Shown piece by piece: positions 47,571 through 56,668 of a stretch of 64,000 bases of DNA. Each line of letters begins with the position of its first letter. Within the stretch, counting starts at the first letter, position 1. The notes below the pieces were generated by a model. It was not told the DNA's origin. It ran no database searches and saw only the letters and a list, made by a program, of their open reading frames with translations. The position numbers and the translations under genes were made by a program. This DNA is from Psychromonas marina (GTDB lineage: Bacteria > Pseudomonadota > Gammaproteobacteria > Enterobacterales > Psychromonadaceae): assembly GCF_030161115.1 (NCBI RefSeq), contig NZ_BSPQ01000016.1:186740-250739 (forward strand), given 5' to 3'.

Positions 47571-48761
47571 CTAATAAAGTAAAAAGCTTGAAGTGATGTA
47601 AAAGTAGATCAGTAGCCCGGTCACATCAACTACGGTGGTGATAGCTGGACTTGCCACTACTGCAGGGTCTTGTTTGAACCATTTAACGATTAATGGCAAG
47701 CTTGCACCAATCAAAGTGGCGCTTAAAACCTGTATGAATATCGCGAGGGCAATAGCAAAGGCGATCACCGTTAAGGTTAATCCTTCAGGTAAATCTATTC
47801 CATAGGATAAAAAGGTTATTTTTAAAAATGAAACACAAGCTAATCCCAACCCTATAAATAAAGCAATTCTTATCTCTTTATATAATATGGCAAACCAATT
47901 TTTTAGTTTTAATTCACCGAGTGCAATACTACGAATAATAACCGTTGCCGCTTGGCTACCTGCATTTCCACCAGTGTCAGCGACCATCGGCATGTAAAAG
48001 GCTAAAATAATTAATGCAGTGATCGCATCGTCATAGCTTTGAATGATAATACCTGACAATAGTCCTACAGCTGCCAAAGCGAGGATCCAAAAAATACGTT
48101 GGCGTACATGGCTTAAAACGGGAATCTGCAAATAAGGACGGTTGTCTGTTTGCGTTTCTTGCTGCGCTTTATTCTTAATAATATCTGTTAGGGATAATAA
48201 TCCAACAACCGAATTCTGATTATCGACTAATACTGCAAAATGAGTGCCGCTATTCGCGATAATGTTTGCTGCATTTCGCTGTGTTTCGCTGACATGTAAT
48301 TTATTGGACTCGGCGACTATTTCAGAGGCTAATGTATCGTCAGGACAAGCGATTAGGTGGTGTAACTCTATTATTCCAAGATACTGATTGAACTCATTAA
48401 CCACTACAATTGGATTGCTATTATCAACGTATTGTTGGTTTAAACGCTTACTTTTAACCATCCCCACTGTGCTATTTTCCTGAACGACTAATAACTGCTC
48501 TGTATTGATCAGTTCAATCACGGGATCTGATTCAGCAGTTAATCGTATTAAATCTAATTTTGGGGTTGAAGGGAGGTATTCGAGTAACTGTTTACGCTCT
48601 ATTTTTGACAGGTTTTGATAGATACTATAAAGATTTATAAGGCTTAGTTTTTTAATTTTTTGCTGTATGTTCTCGCAGGCCTGCCCGCCAAGTAATGTAT
48701 GAATATCATTAACAATAGCAGATTCCTGCTGGTGGTTTTTAATTGCTGAAACTCCGGACAT
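47571..48761 (-). CDS. mgtE: Magnesium transporter MgtE
   Basis: 396 residues, shorter than the usual 450. The N-terminal superhelical domain is reduced (about 1-80). A CBS pair follows (about 85-205; KSKRLNQQYVDNSNPIVVVNE and SVVGLLSLTDIIK). The membrane domain has about five helices (from 215) with the conserved ADTGGNAGSQAATVIIRSIA pore region. MgtE is a Mg2+-gated Mg2+ channel. The start is supported by GGGAGGACGC upstream. A 12-codon leader ORF with two proline codons lies 112 bases upstream. Confidence 0.9.
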   Translation of the reverse strand: MSGVSAIKNHQQESAIVNDIHTLLGGQACENIQQKIKKLSLINLYSIYQNLSKIERKQLLEYLPSTPKLDLIRLTAESDPVIELINTEQLLVVQENSTVGMVKSKRLNQQYVDNSNPIVVVNEFNQYLGIIELHHLIACPDDTLASEIVAESNKLHVSETQRNAANIIANSGTHFAVLVDNQNSVVGLLSLTDIIKNKAQQETQTDNRPYLQIPVLSHVRQRIFWILALAAVGLLSGIIIQSYDDAITALIILAFYMPMVADTGGNAGSQAATVIIRSIALGELKLKNWFAILYKEIRIALFIGLGLACVSFLKITFLSYGIDLPEGLTLTVIAFAIALAIFIQVLSATLIGASLPLIVKWFKQDPAVVASPAITTVVDVTGLLIYFYITSSFLLY

Positions 48762-48873
48762 AATGCGTCCTCCCAGTGGTGGGTAAAAATAGTGGTATGG
48801 GTATTTTTTGAGTGACAGTTGAGGAGAGTTAGTAAGGATAATGCTTGAAAAAGGTATTACAGCTTATTATCTC

Positions 48874-48912
48874 CTAAACTGTTTCCCTACTCGGAGGAAT
48901 ATCGTTAAGCAT
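48874..48912 (-). promoter_or_regulatory. Possible leader peptide and attenuator upstream of mgtE
   Basis: On the minus strand, GGGAGC is followed by ATG and 12 codons, MLNDIPPSRETV, then TAG. It overlaps a likely RNA hairpin: GCTTA...CCTCC within the ORF can pair with GGAGATAATAAGC just after it. Proline/acidic leader peptides with overlapping structures control Mg2+ transport genes in enterobacteria (mgtL, mgtP). That this one does so is inference from layout only. Confidence 0.3.
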
Positions 48913-49509
48913 GGTTGCTCCCTAATTGATGACCAATGTTTGATCTAAAATATTTGTCGCGCATTATAAGTGTGCGTATGGTGAAGTCAATAACTATTCA
49001 CAAATAGGTATTCAATTAGCAAGTCACTAGCAATAGCATCACAAATAATTCTAACTTACTGATCAGTAGTTTTTAATTGTGATGTCATTATTGTATAAAA
49101 TATTAATGTGTTTTATTGCTGCTCTCGCGGCTGTCCATATAACTACACTTCTATTTATGAATACTTTCTCTTGAAGTTAGCTGTATTGTAAGTTCATCAT
49201 AAATATAGGCTGTACCTATTTTTGCGTTTCTTTTTTGAACGACTTTTGTCGCTATTTTTAACCATGAACTGAGTGTGACTATTTTTTTAGTTAATGAAGC
49301 TGAAGATATATGCGTTTTCTGTGGTCTTTCAAATTAATATATTTGTGATACAAATAGTGTATTGCCTCTCTATTGACATAAATTATGTGATGAGTTGCAG
49401 ATTAAGTAGGTTTATTCGCACATAATTTCTATCTCATTAATGAAGCATAAATATTTCAGTGCATTGATAGTTCACCTTTTTTTAACACCCAATGTAACAG
49501 GAATATTGA
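48913..49509. other. Long gap between mgtE and brnQ
   Basis: About 600 A+T-rich bases holding the divergent promoters. No coding stretch, repeat or structured RNA was recognised. Confidence 0.4.
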
Positions 49510-50823
49510 ATGAAAAATCGCTTATCCAGTTTTGATATATTAGCGCTAGGTTTTATGAATTTTGCTTTCTTCTTAGGTGCTGGTAATATTATTTTTCCTC
49601 CACTTGCTGGCGCAATGGCCGGTGAACACCTTTCTCTTGCAACACTTGGTTTTCTCGTTACTGCTGTTGGTCTACCGCTGATTACTTTAATTGCTGTTGC
49701 CAAAGCGGGTGGCGGTATCCTTGATATGGCAAAATACTTACCCGCTAAAGTTGCGACAGTATTGGCTCTTGCTGTGTTTATTGTCATCGGTCCAAGTTTT
49801 GCCACACCACGCGCCGCGCTGGTTGCTTATGAAATTTCAGTTAAACCATTTTTAGATAATTCAGGTGCACTTAGCTTAGCTATTTTTTCAGTGGTTTTCT
49901 TTGCTATTGTTACTTATCTCTCGCTTTCAACGGGTAAATTACTCGATATGGTTGGTAAGGTGATCACGCCTTTATTAATCATCCTATTAGTTATCTTATC
50001 TATCGCAGTTTTCCTTAACCCGTTGAGTGATTTTGGTCCTGCAACACAAGAATATATTAACAGTCCATTCACTAAAGGCTTCTTAGAAGGCTATAACACC
50101 ATGGATACGCTAGGTGCTTTAGTGTTTGGTATGTTGATTATTAACGTGATTAAATCAAAAGGGATTGAAGATAAGAAAGCACAATATAAATACTTGGTTA
50201 TTGCGGGCTGCATTGCAGCATTGGGCTTAACGTTTGTTTATGTATCACTTTTTTACTTAGGTAGCACAAGCCAAGGTATCGCTGCTGATGTCACTAACGG
50301 CGGCGAAATAATCGCGTTGTATGTACAAGCATTGTTTGGTTCACAAGGGCTGATTTTATTAGCGTTAGTCGTCGGGCTTGCTTGTTTAACTACTGCTGTT
50401 GGTCTGGTAAGTGCAATGGCGGAGTTCTTAACAACGCTAAAACCTAATTGGAATAAGAAGCTATTGGTTGTTATTAACTGTGCATTATGTGCATTAGTGA
50501 CCAATGTTGGTTTAAGCCAATTAATTGCATTATCAATTCCAGTGTTATTTATTATCTATCCAGTCGCTATCGCACTGGTTGCTTTAACACTGCTAGATGG
50601 CTTTATCACGAAGAAGAAATTGAGTTACCGATTTGTTGTTTCCATTGCACTATTTTTTGGTCTTTTAGACGGCCTAAAAGTAGCGGGTGTTAATATGGAT
50701 AGCTTTAGCTTCTTACCGATGTTTGAACAGGGTATGGCGTGGTTCTTACCGACATGTGCGGCATTAGTGATTGCAACGCTAGTATTTAAAGATTCATCTG
50801 AAAAAATAAAACAAGCTGCTTAA
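49510..50823 (+). CDS. brnQ: Branched-chain amino acid carrier BrnQ
   Basis: 437 residues with about twelve membrane helices. The N-terminus LALGFMNFAFFLGAGNIIFPP and IGPSFATPRAALVAYE are the conserved LIVCS-family blocks. BrnQ imports leucine, isoleucine and valine with sodium or protons. RBS AACAGGA precedes the ATG. It ends in a hairpin and is followed by a tyrP-like gene on the same strand. Confidence 0.95.
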   Translation: MKNRLSSFDILALGFMNFAFFLGAGNIIFPPLAGAMAGEHLSLATLGFLVTAVGLPLITLIAVAKAGGGILDMAKYLPAKVATVLALAVFIVIGPSFATPRAALVAYEISVKPFLDNSGALSLAIFSVVFFAIVTYLSLSTGKLLDMVGKVITPLLIILLVILSIAVFLNPLSDFGPATQEYINSPFTKGFLEGYNTMDTLGALVFGMLIINVIKSKGIEDKKAQYKYLVIAGCIAALGLTFVYVSLFYLGSTSQGIAADVTNGGEIIALYVQALFGSQGLILLALVVGLACLTTAVGLVSAMAEFLTTLKPNWNKKLLVVINCALCALVTNVGLSQLIALSIPVLFIIYPVAIALVALTLLDGFITKKKLSYRFVVSIALFFGLLDGLKVAGVNMDSFSFLPMFEQGMAWFLPTCAALVIATLVFKDSSEKIKQAA

Positions 50824-50859
50824 TGAAGCTGTTATAGCAACAAAGAGATAAGTTTTGAT

Positions 50860-50888
50860 AACGGCTTGCCATTTGGTAAGCCGTTTTA
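50860..50888 (+). terminator. Terminator of brnQ
   Basis: An 11-bp stem (AACGGCTTGCC / GGTAAGCCGTT, one G-T pair), a 4-base loop and a short T-run. Confidence 0.8.
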
Positions 50889-50980
50889 ATATCAGCATTT
50901 TATGCTGCTAAACGGATTTAGTGGTTATTTATTGTGATTGCATTGGTTTGGATGCCTGTGTGGTTGTTTAGGAATAAAGC

Positions 50981-52144
50981 GTGAATTTAAAAATTATGGG
51001 CGGTATGTTGTTGATTGCAGGTACTGCGTTGGGTGCAGGGATGTTAGCCATCCCGATGGTACTGGCGCAATTTGGTGTACTTTGGGGTTCGATACTCATG
51101 TTTGGTATCTGGGTTGGTACTACCTATGCTGCACTCTTGCTATTAGAAGCCACTATTCGTAGTGGTGGTGGCATTGGTATGAATACAATTGCCCAAAAAA
51201 CACTTGGTAAGCAGGGGCAATTAGTGACTAATGGGTTGCTGTATTGTCTAGTGATCTGCTTGATGATCGCTTATATCGTAAGTGCTGGAGATATTGTACA
51301 ACAATTACTGAGTCGCATTGGGTTAACGTTAAGCTTATGGCAATGCCAAGTAATATTTACCCTCGGTATTGGTGCTTTTATTGCGCAAGGAACGGCAACG
51401 GTTGATAAGCTAAATCGTGTTCTATTCTCTGCTATGTTAATTACGTTAGTGCTGACACTTGTTTACTTATTACCTAATATTGAATTAGGTAATTTTGATC
51501 AACAAAGTAATACAGATAAGGTCGATCTTATTAAAAATAGCGCCGTACTGTTTACCAGTTTTGGTTTTATGGTCGTGGTGCCATCTGTGGTTAAATATAA
51601 CAGTGAAGCGACGCATAAACAGTTGCGTAATATGGTGATCTTCGGTTCGATGCTACCACTATTTTGTTACTTATTATGGTTAGTGGCTGTAGTCGGTAAT
51701 CTACCTCCAGAACAACTAGTGAGCTTTGCTAGCGTTTCAGATCTGATCTCTATGCTAAGTGCTCAGTATGCAAACCTTGGTATTGTACTGTCGTTGTTTA
51801 CGGGTCTTGCTATTGTGACTTCGTTTTTAGGCGTTGCAATGTCGTTATTTGATCAAAATAGAGACCTGTTTAATACCAATAAATTGACCACTTTTGTATT
51901 GTCTTTTGTATTACCGTTACTCGGTGCTATTTTAGCGCAGGATAAGTTTATTGGTGTATTAGCTTATGCAGGTATCATTCTGGTATTTTTAGCTATATTT
52001 GTGCCGATGGCAATGGTGATTCGTGTGCGCTCTGCAAGCTTTGAGCAGAGTGAAGGTGCTTTGTATCAGGTTGCTGGTGGTAAAGCAGCACTTAGCGCTT
52101 GCTTTGTATTTGGTGGCTTCTTACTGTTTTCACAGTTAATTTAA
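50981..52144 (+). CDS. Aromatic amino acid permease (TyrP/Mtr type)
   Basis: 387 residues from GTG 50981, with TTAGGAA as RBS; an ATG at 50996 is possible. About eleven membrane helices. The HAAAP-family start is MLLIAGTALGAGMLAIPMV, with LFTSFGFMVVVPSVVKY and VTSFLGVAMSLFDQN further on, all close to E. coli TyrP. It imports tyrosine, or possibly tryptophan, with protons. Confidence 0.88.
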   Translation: MNLKIMGGMLLIAGTALGAGMLAIPMVLAQFGVLWGSILMFGIWVGTTYAALLLLEATIRSGGGIGMNTIAQKTLGKQGQLVTNGLLYCLVICLMIAYIVSAGDIVQQLLSRIGLTLSLWQCQVIFTLGIGAFIAQGTATVDKLNRVLFSAMLITLVLTLVYLLPNIELGNFDQQSNTDKVDLIKNSAVLFTSFGFMVVVPSVVKYNSEATHKQLRNMVIFGSMLPLFCYLLWLVAVVGNLPPEQLVSFASVSDLISMLSAQYANLGIVLSLFTGLAIVTSFLGVAMSLFDQNRDLFNTNKLTTFVLSFVLPLLGAILAQDKFIGVLAYAGIILVFLAIFVPMAMVIRVRSASFEQSEGALYQVAGGKAALSACFVFGGFLLFSQLI

Positions 52145-52211
52145 TAAATACAGAAGTTGGTAGGTAGTCGTTAGAAGTTAATAGGTCGTTGTTAGATATC
52201 AGTAACGATCG

Positions 52212-52249
52212 TGAAATGACCCCAATAAAATAGACACTGGGTCATTTCA
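52212..52249. terminator. Hairpin between tyrP-like and ABC genes
   Basis: A perfect 11-bp inverted repeat (TGAAATGACCC / GGGTCATTTCA) with a 16-base loop lies between convergent stops. No T-run. Confidence 0.5.
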
Positions 52250-52264
52250 GACTAATAACTCGCT

Positions 52265-53002
52265 CTATCGTTTCAGTGCGCGTTTTACGAATGCTTTAGT
52301 GCGTTCATGCTCAGGGTGTTCAAATATTTGTTCTGGAGAGCCTTGTTCAACAATATAACCACCTTCCATAAAGATAACCCTATCGGCGACTTCACGTGCA
52401 AATTGCATCTCATGGGTAACTACAATCATGGTTTGTTTTTCGATGGCAAGTTGCTGCATTACTGCAAGTACCTCTTCAACCCACTCCGGATCAAGTGCTG
52501 AGGTTGGCTCATCAAAGAGAATAACTTCTCCTTTCGCAGCCATTGCGCGAGCGATACCCACACGTTGTTGCTGACCACCAGAAAGTTGAGAGGGGTAAAA
52601 ATCAAGTTTATCTTCAAGGCCCACATTAATTAAGATTGATTTTGCTGTTTGTAATGCTTCATTACGCGGTGTTTTCCAGACGGTAATTAAGCTTTCAGAC
52701 ACATTTTGAATCGCCGTTTTATTGGCAAACAATGAGTAATTTTGAAATACAAAACTGCTTTGTTGGCGCAGTTGTGTTACTTGCTTATTGGTATGCTTTT
52801 GCGCGTCGACAGCGACGCCACCAATCTCAACAATACCACTTGTGGGTGTTTCTAAATAATTTAAGCAACGTAATAACGTTGATTTACCGGTGCCAGAAGG
52901 GCCGATAATAACGACGATCTCGCCTTTGTTAACTTCAAAATTGATGTCTTTCAGTACGCTTAAATCGTCAAATTTTTTGCTGAGTTTATTTACTTTAATC
53001 AT
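52265..53002 (-). CDS. Amino acid ABC transporter ATP-binding protein
   Basis: 245 residues. Walker [10 protein letters not shown], signature [16 protein letters not shown] and Walker [15 protein letters not shown] belong to the polar amino-acid (GlnQ/TcyN) class. It is the third gene of a leftward SBP-permease-ATPase set, one base after the permease stop. It energises uptake of the solute bound by the 53833-54591 protein. Confidence 0.94.
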   Translation of the reverse strand: MIKVNKLSKKFDDLSVLKDINFEVNKGEIVVIIGPSGTGKSTLLRCLNYLETPTSGIVEIGGVAVDAQKHTNKQVTQLRQQSSFVFQNYSLFANKTAIQNVSESLITVWKTPRNEALQTAKSILINVGLEDKLDFYPSQLSGGQQQRVGIARAMAAKGEVILFDEPTSALDPEWVEEVLAVMQQLAIEKQTMIVVTHEMQFAREVADRVIFMEGGYIVEQGSPEQIFEHPEHERTKAFVKRALKR

Positions 53003-53003
53003 A

Positions 53004-53675
53004 TTAATAAGCCTTATTGAGACGGCGTTCGAGAAGATGTTGTAGGCGTGTAAAGATTAAAACAACGGCCCAATAGATAAGCGCGACGGCTAAAAAGCTT
53101 TCGAAAAACTTAAAGCTCGAAGAAGCTTCCATTTGTGCTTTAGCCATAATTTCAGCAACACCTAAGGTGAAGGCTAATGAGGTGCTTTTAATCATATCGA
53201 TGAAGTAATTCATCAATGAAGGTGTTGCAACACGTGAAGCTTGCGGCAAGATAATACGTTTCATCGCTTGTAAGCGGGTCATGCCTAGGCTTAAACAGGC
53301 TTCCATTTGTGACTTATCAATACCCAGAATAGCGGCACGAATACTTTCTGCCATGTAGGCTGAGAAATGTAATGATAAACCGATAACCGCTGCGGTAAAG
53401 GCATCCATACCGATAAAAATAGGCATGAATTGTGGCAGTCCATAATACAGTATGAACAGTTGTACTAATAAAGGCGTACCACGGAAGAAGGAGATAAACA
53501 GGGCGGCAAAGTGTTGAATGACGGCAATTTTAAAAACACGGATCAAAGCGAGTGAAAGCGAAAGAATCAGGGCGAATAAAAATCCCCACAGTGCCATCTC
53601 CATAGTGACGCCAAGGTATTTCAATAATATTGGCATCAATTCAATAATGTATTGAAGGTCAAACGAGCTTTGCAT
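53004..53675 (-). CDS. Amino acid ABC transporter permease
   Basis: 223 residues, about five membrane helices, of the HisM/GlnP type. The family start [15 protein letters not shown] and [19 protein letters not shown] are present, together with the EAA loop [24 protein letters not shown]. It is probably a homodimeric permease, since only one permease gene is present. It is separated from the SBP gene by a hairpin-bearing gap of about 157 bases. Confidence 0.93.
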   Translation of the reverse strand: MQSSFDLQYIIELMPILLKYLGVTMEMALWGFLFALILSLSLALIRVFKIAVIQHFAALFISFFRGTPLLVQLFILYYGLPQFMPIFIGMDAFTAAVIGLSLHFSAYMAESIRAAILGIDKSQMEACLSLGMTRLQAMKRIILPQASRVATPSLMNYFIDMIKSTSLAFTLGVAEIMAKAQMEASSSFKFFESFLAVALIYWAVVLIFTRLQHLLERRLNKAY

Positions 53676-53787
53676 AATAAAAATGCCATCCTAAATAGTT
53701 ATTTCATTACGATATATTGAGTATCAAAAATGAAGTGTTAATGGGTTAATGTAGCGACCAGCATTAAGGCGCTAGCTGTTAAGAAAA

Positions 53788-53816
53788 CCTGCATACATTG
53801 CATGAATGTATGCAGG
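53788..53816 (-). terminator. Intra-operon hairpin after the binding-protein gene
   Basis: A perfect 11-bp stem (CCTGCATACAT / ATGTATGCAGG) is followed leftward by TTTT. Its place between the SBP and permease genes suggests partial termination that gives more SBP than membrane components. Confidence 0.65.
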
Positions 53817-53832
53817 CTACCTGACAAGGGGG

Positions 53833-54591
53833 TTACTGAGTAATATCAGAACCAAACCAAGTATTTGAGATTTCAGCAAGTTTACCGTCTGCTTGCATTT
53901 CAGCGAGTACTTTATTCACTTGATCGCGGATAACTATTTGTGACGGTTTATTTAAAAATGGCATACCATTCTCAATTGTCTCAAAAGGTTGACCTGCTAA
54001 TTGAAGTGGTAAACCCGATTTTTGAATTAACTGTGTTGATGAAACACGATCCATTACGAATGCATCCATACGACCTAATGCAACATCTTGCTCTAAACCT
54101 GAATCATAAGTAATAATATTGATTTCATTATTAACATCAAAACGGCGCAATACTTGTTCAAAGTTACTGCCTAAGTTTACCGCTACTTTTTTGCCTTTAA
54201 GATCTTCGATACCGTTGATATCGTCACGGCCTCTACGTACAACAACTTGTACGCCATCAACCACATAAGGTGATGTAAAAGCGTATTGTGCTAAACGCGC
54301 TTCAGTCATTGTAATTTGGTTAGAGATAGTATCGATATGGCCGGCTTCTAACATACCAAATAGACCTGAGAAACTTGATGTAACAAATTCTACTTTGTAA
54401 TCTGAACGTTCTGCAATTTCGTTCCAAAGATCAACTTCGAAACCTTGTAATTTATCTAGCTTTGAAAAGGTAAATGGGAAGTAACGGCCAGACATACCTA
54501 CTTTAACGGTTTCCTGTGCAAAAGCGGGTAGGGTTAATAAACTTGCAATTGCAGTAAATACAATTAAAGATTTTTTGAAAAACGTATTCAT
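53833..54591 (-). CDS. Amino acid (cystine-type) ABC transporter substrate-binding protein
   Basis: 252 residues from ATG 54591, chosen because AAGGAA precedes it; the ATG or TTG at 54612 is not supported. Signal peptide about 1-25 (cut after AFA). The mature part has the family-3 SBP pattern YFPFTFSKLDKLQGFEVDLWNEIA, SNQITMTEARLAQYAFTSPY and GKKVAVNLGSNFE. The layout and sequence feel are closest to cystine-binding proteins (TcyJ/FliY), but the substrate is not certain. First gene of the leftward set. Confidence 0.85.
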   Translation of the reverse strand: MNTFFKKSLIVFTAIASLLTLPAFAQETVKVGMSGRYFPFTFSKLDKLQGFEVDLWNEIAERSDYKVEFVTSSFSGLFGMLEAGHIDTISNQITMTEARLAQYAFTSPYVVDGVQVVVRRGRDDINGIEDLKGKKVAVNLGSNFEQVLRRFDVNNEINIITYDSGLEQDVALGRMDAFVMDRVSSTQLIQKSGLPLQLAGQPFETIENGMPFLNKPSQIVIRDQVNKVLAEMQADGKLAEISNTWFGSDITQ

Positions 54592-54901
54592 AGTGTTCCT
54601 TGTTATAAACATTGTTAGTTATTATTTTGAATTTTGGTCAGTTATTGTTACCAGAGACGGTAACCAATAAAATAGTACACTCGTGTTAATGCTAATACGC
54701 AGTTGTAACGAGTTGTTAACCCGCGCATTATAACGGAAGTAATCTGCCTGTCTGCCTTAAACTTAAAAATATTATATATTTTAATGTATTAACATATACC
54801 TTATAAGAGGTAGGATTTTTTTGGTGGGTATGATAACTAATAATGGTCAATATTAGCGCCAGAATAACGCCATAAAATAATAAATTTATGGCGTGTTTTA
54901 G
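54592..54901. other. Gap upstream of the ABC operon
   Basis: About 310 A+T-rich bases with the operon promoter. A 10-bp hairpin (ACGCCATAAA / TTTATGGCGT, 54867-54894) begins seven bases past the glyoxalase-fold stop and may be its terminator. Confidence 0.4.
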
Positions 54902-55405
54902 CTATTTATACGCACCACTAGCGTAATGTAATTCATAGCTGTGGCTATAAATTTCTAAAATATTACCAAAGGGGTCTTCCATATAGATCATATGATAAGG
55001 TTTTTCTCCTGGGTAATAGTAGCGTGGCGCTTTCATACGACGTTTACCACCGGCTGCTTCTATTTTTTGTGCTAACTCTTCTACGTTTGGATCTTGAACA
55101 CAGAAATGGAAGATACCTGTTTTCCAATACTCAAAGTTATCCTCCGGATTCTCTTGGTTTTTAAATTCAAAAAGCTCCACACCAATACGGTCTCCCGTGG
55201 ACATATGGGCAATCCGAAAGCGTTCCCAACCAGCACCAAACACATCGGTACACATTTCACCGATAGCACTATCATCTTCCACTACATCACTAGGCTTCAT
55301 GATGATATACCAGCCTAGTACCTCACTATAAAACTTCACTGCTGCTTCTAAATCGGGTACTGAAATACCAATATGTGAGAATGTTCTTGGGTAAGTTTGA
55401 CTCAT
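54902..55405 (-). CDS. VOC-superfamily (glyoxalase/dioxygenase-like) protein
   Basis: 167 residues with the vicinal oxygen chelate fold. The first half starts RTFSHIGISVPDLEAAVKFY and the second half has GIFHFCVQDPNVEELAQ and YMEDPFGNILEIYSH. The metal ligands (His, Glu) are visible in both halves. The function could be a lyase, isomerase or dioxygenase; the substrate is unknown. It is divergent from a LysR-type regulator 172 bases away, which probably controls it. RBS AGGAGCG precedes the ATG. Confidence 0.82.
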   Translation of the reverse strand: MSQTYPRTFSHIGISVPDLEAAVKFYSEVLGWYIIMKPSDVVEDDSAIGEMCTDVFGAGWERFRIAHMSTGDRIGVELFEFKNQENPEDNFEYWKTGIFHFCVQDPNVEELAQKIEAAGGKRRMKAPRYYYPGEKPYHMIYMEDPFGNILEIYSHSYELHYASGAYK

Positions 55406-55576
55406 AACGCGCTCCTAATTTGGTTGAGTTATTAATGGTAGGTTAAAAATCAAACAAAAAGCGTTTATATTTTTCAGTACCTTGTTAGCTTGGTTGAACT
55501 CATTAATGAACTGAACTATGTTATTATTTACTAATTTTTTAATAACACTTCGTAATGATGTGTGGGTGGAAAGTAG

Positions 55577-56458
55577 ATGATCAATCAGAAATGGCTTTAT
55601 ACGTTTATGGATTTGGTGAAAACAGGGCATTTCACTAAAACGGCGAATAACCTGTATATGACGCAACCGGGGGTTAGCCAACATATCAAAAAATTGGAAA
55701 ATCAGCTGCAAACTCAATTACTCAATCGTTATGATAAACAGTTTGAATTAACCAGGGCGGGGCAGTTACTGCATGAATATGGGGTAGCGAGTTTAACGCT
55801 GGATCAGCAGTTACAAGACAGAATTGATTTTGATGACCCTTACCAAGGTGATTGTTTTATCGCTTGCTCTGGTGCGATCGCATCCGACCTTTATCCTGAT
55901 TTCATCGATTATCAATGTGCTCATTCAGGTTTAAATGTGAAGTTAGAAGCTGCGCCTAATCACTCTATTATTGAAGGGGTTTTAAATAATACAGTACATA
56001 TTGGCATCGTTAATCAACAGGTACAGCATTCACAATTAATGCAAACAAAGTTGGGTAATGAGCCGTTGCAACTAATATTGCCTAAAAGCTATGCGCAAAA
56101 AGAGATCAACTTCGAAACACTCAATTCATTGGGCTTTATTAATCATCCCGATGGTTTTGAATTTGTCGATAAGGTATTGAGCAGTAATGAGTTTAAAGGA
56201 TATTTGGGGAGCCAGAGTCTATCGGTGAGTGGTTATGTTAATCAGTTAAATCAAATCTTGTTACCTGTTTCAAAGGGAGTTGGTTATACCGTATTACCAG
56301 CAAGAGCGGTTGCACAGTTTAGTGCACCTGAAGAATTATATGCAGCGCCACTGATGATGCCTGTCAGTGATCCACTCTACATAACCACCAAGCGACACTT
56401 CTCATTAGCAGCACGTTATGACTGGTTTCTAACACATATTACTAAATGTCTCAGCTAG
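55577..56458 (+). CDS. LysR-family transcriptional regulator
   Basis: 293 residues. The N-terminal winged helix (1-60: FMDLVKTGHFTKTANNLYMT and QPGVSQHIKKLENQLQTQL) is followed by an effector-binding domain of two lobes (about 90-290). The call is firm at family level; the effector is unknown. Divergent transcription from the VOC gene is the classic LysR arrangement, and the adjacent BCCT gene on the same strand, about 210 bases downstream, could also be a target. Confidence 0.92.
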   Translation: MINQKWLYTFMDLVKTGHFTKTANNLYMTQPGVSQHIKKLENQLQTQLLNRYDKQFELTRAGQLLHEYGVASLTLDQQLQDRIDFDDPYQGDCFIACSGAIASDLYPDFIDYQCAHSGLNVKLEAAPNHSIIEGVLNNTVHIGIVNQQVQHSQLMQTKLGNEPLQLILPKSYAQKEINFETLNSLGFINHPDGFEFVDKVLSSNEFKGYLGSQSLSVSGYVNQLNQILLPVSKGVGYTVLPARAVAQFSAPEELYAAPLMMPVSDPLYITTKRHFSLAARYDWFLTHITKCLS

Positions 56459-56668
56459 GCCTTTGCTTGTTGTTAGGGTTATCAAATGTTGTACTGGCGA
56501 GTTTGCCCTGTAAAGGCTCAGGATGAACCCTGAAATAGCTAGTTATTTATGTTAAAGTACGTCCTATGTCAATCATGTCATATGGATCAGCAGGATGTTG
56601 TTTTCATTATAAAAAGCATGATGTCATATAAATACACTAACGGAGCAGGGTGCTCTAATTGAGGAATA

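Noticed and set aside
50938..51162. Cysteine-rich frame overlapping the start of the tyrP-like gene
   Set aside because: It is an off-frame reading of the permease N-terminal helices.
52212..52249. Remnant IS end in the hairpin between the tyrP-like and ABC genes
   Set aside because: TAGACACTGGGTCA slightly resembles the IS edge at 63946, but the similarity is too short and no transposase sequence is nearby.
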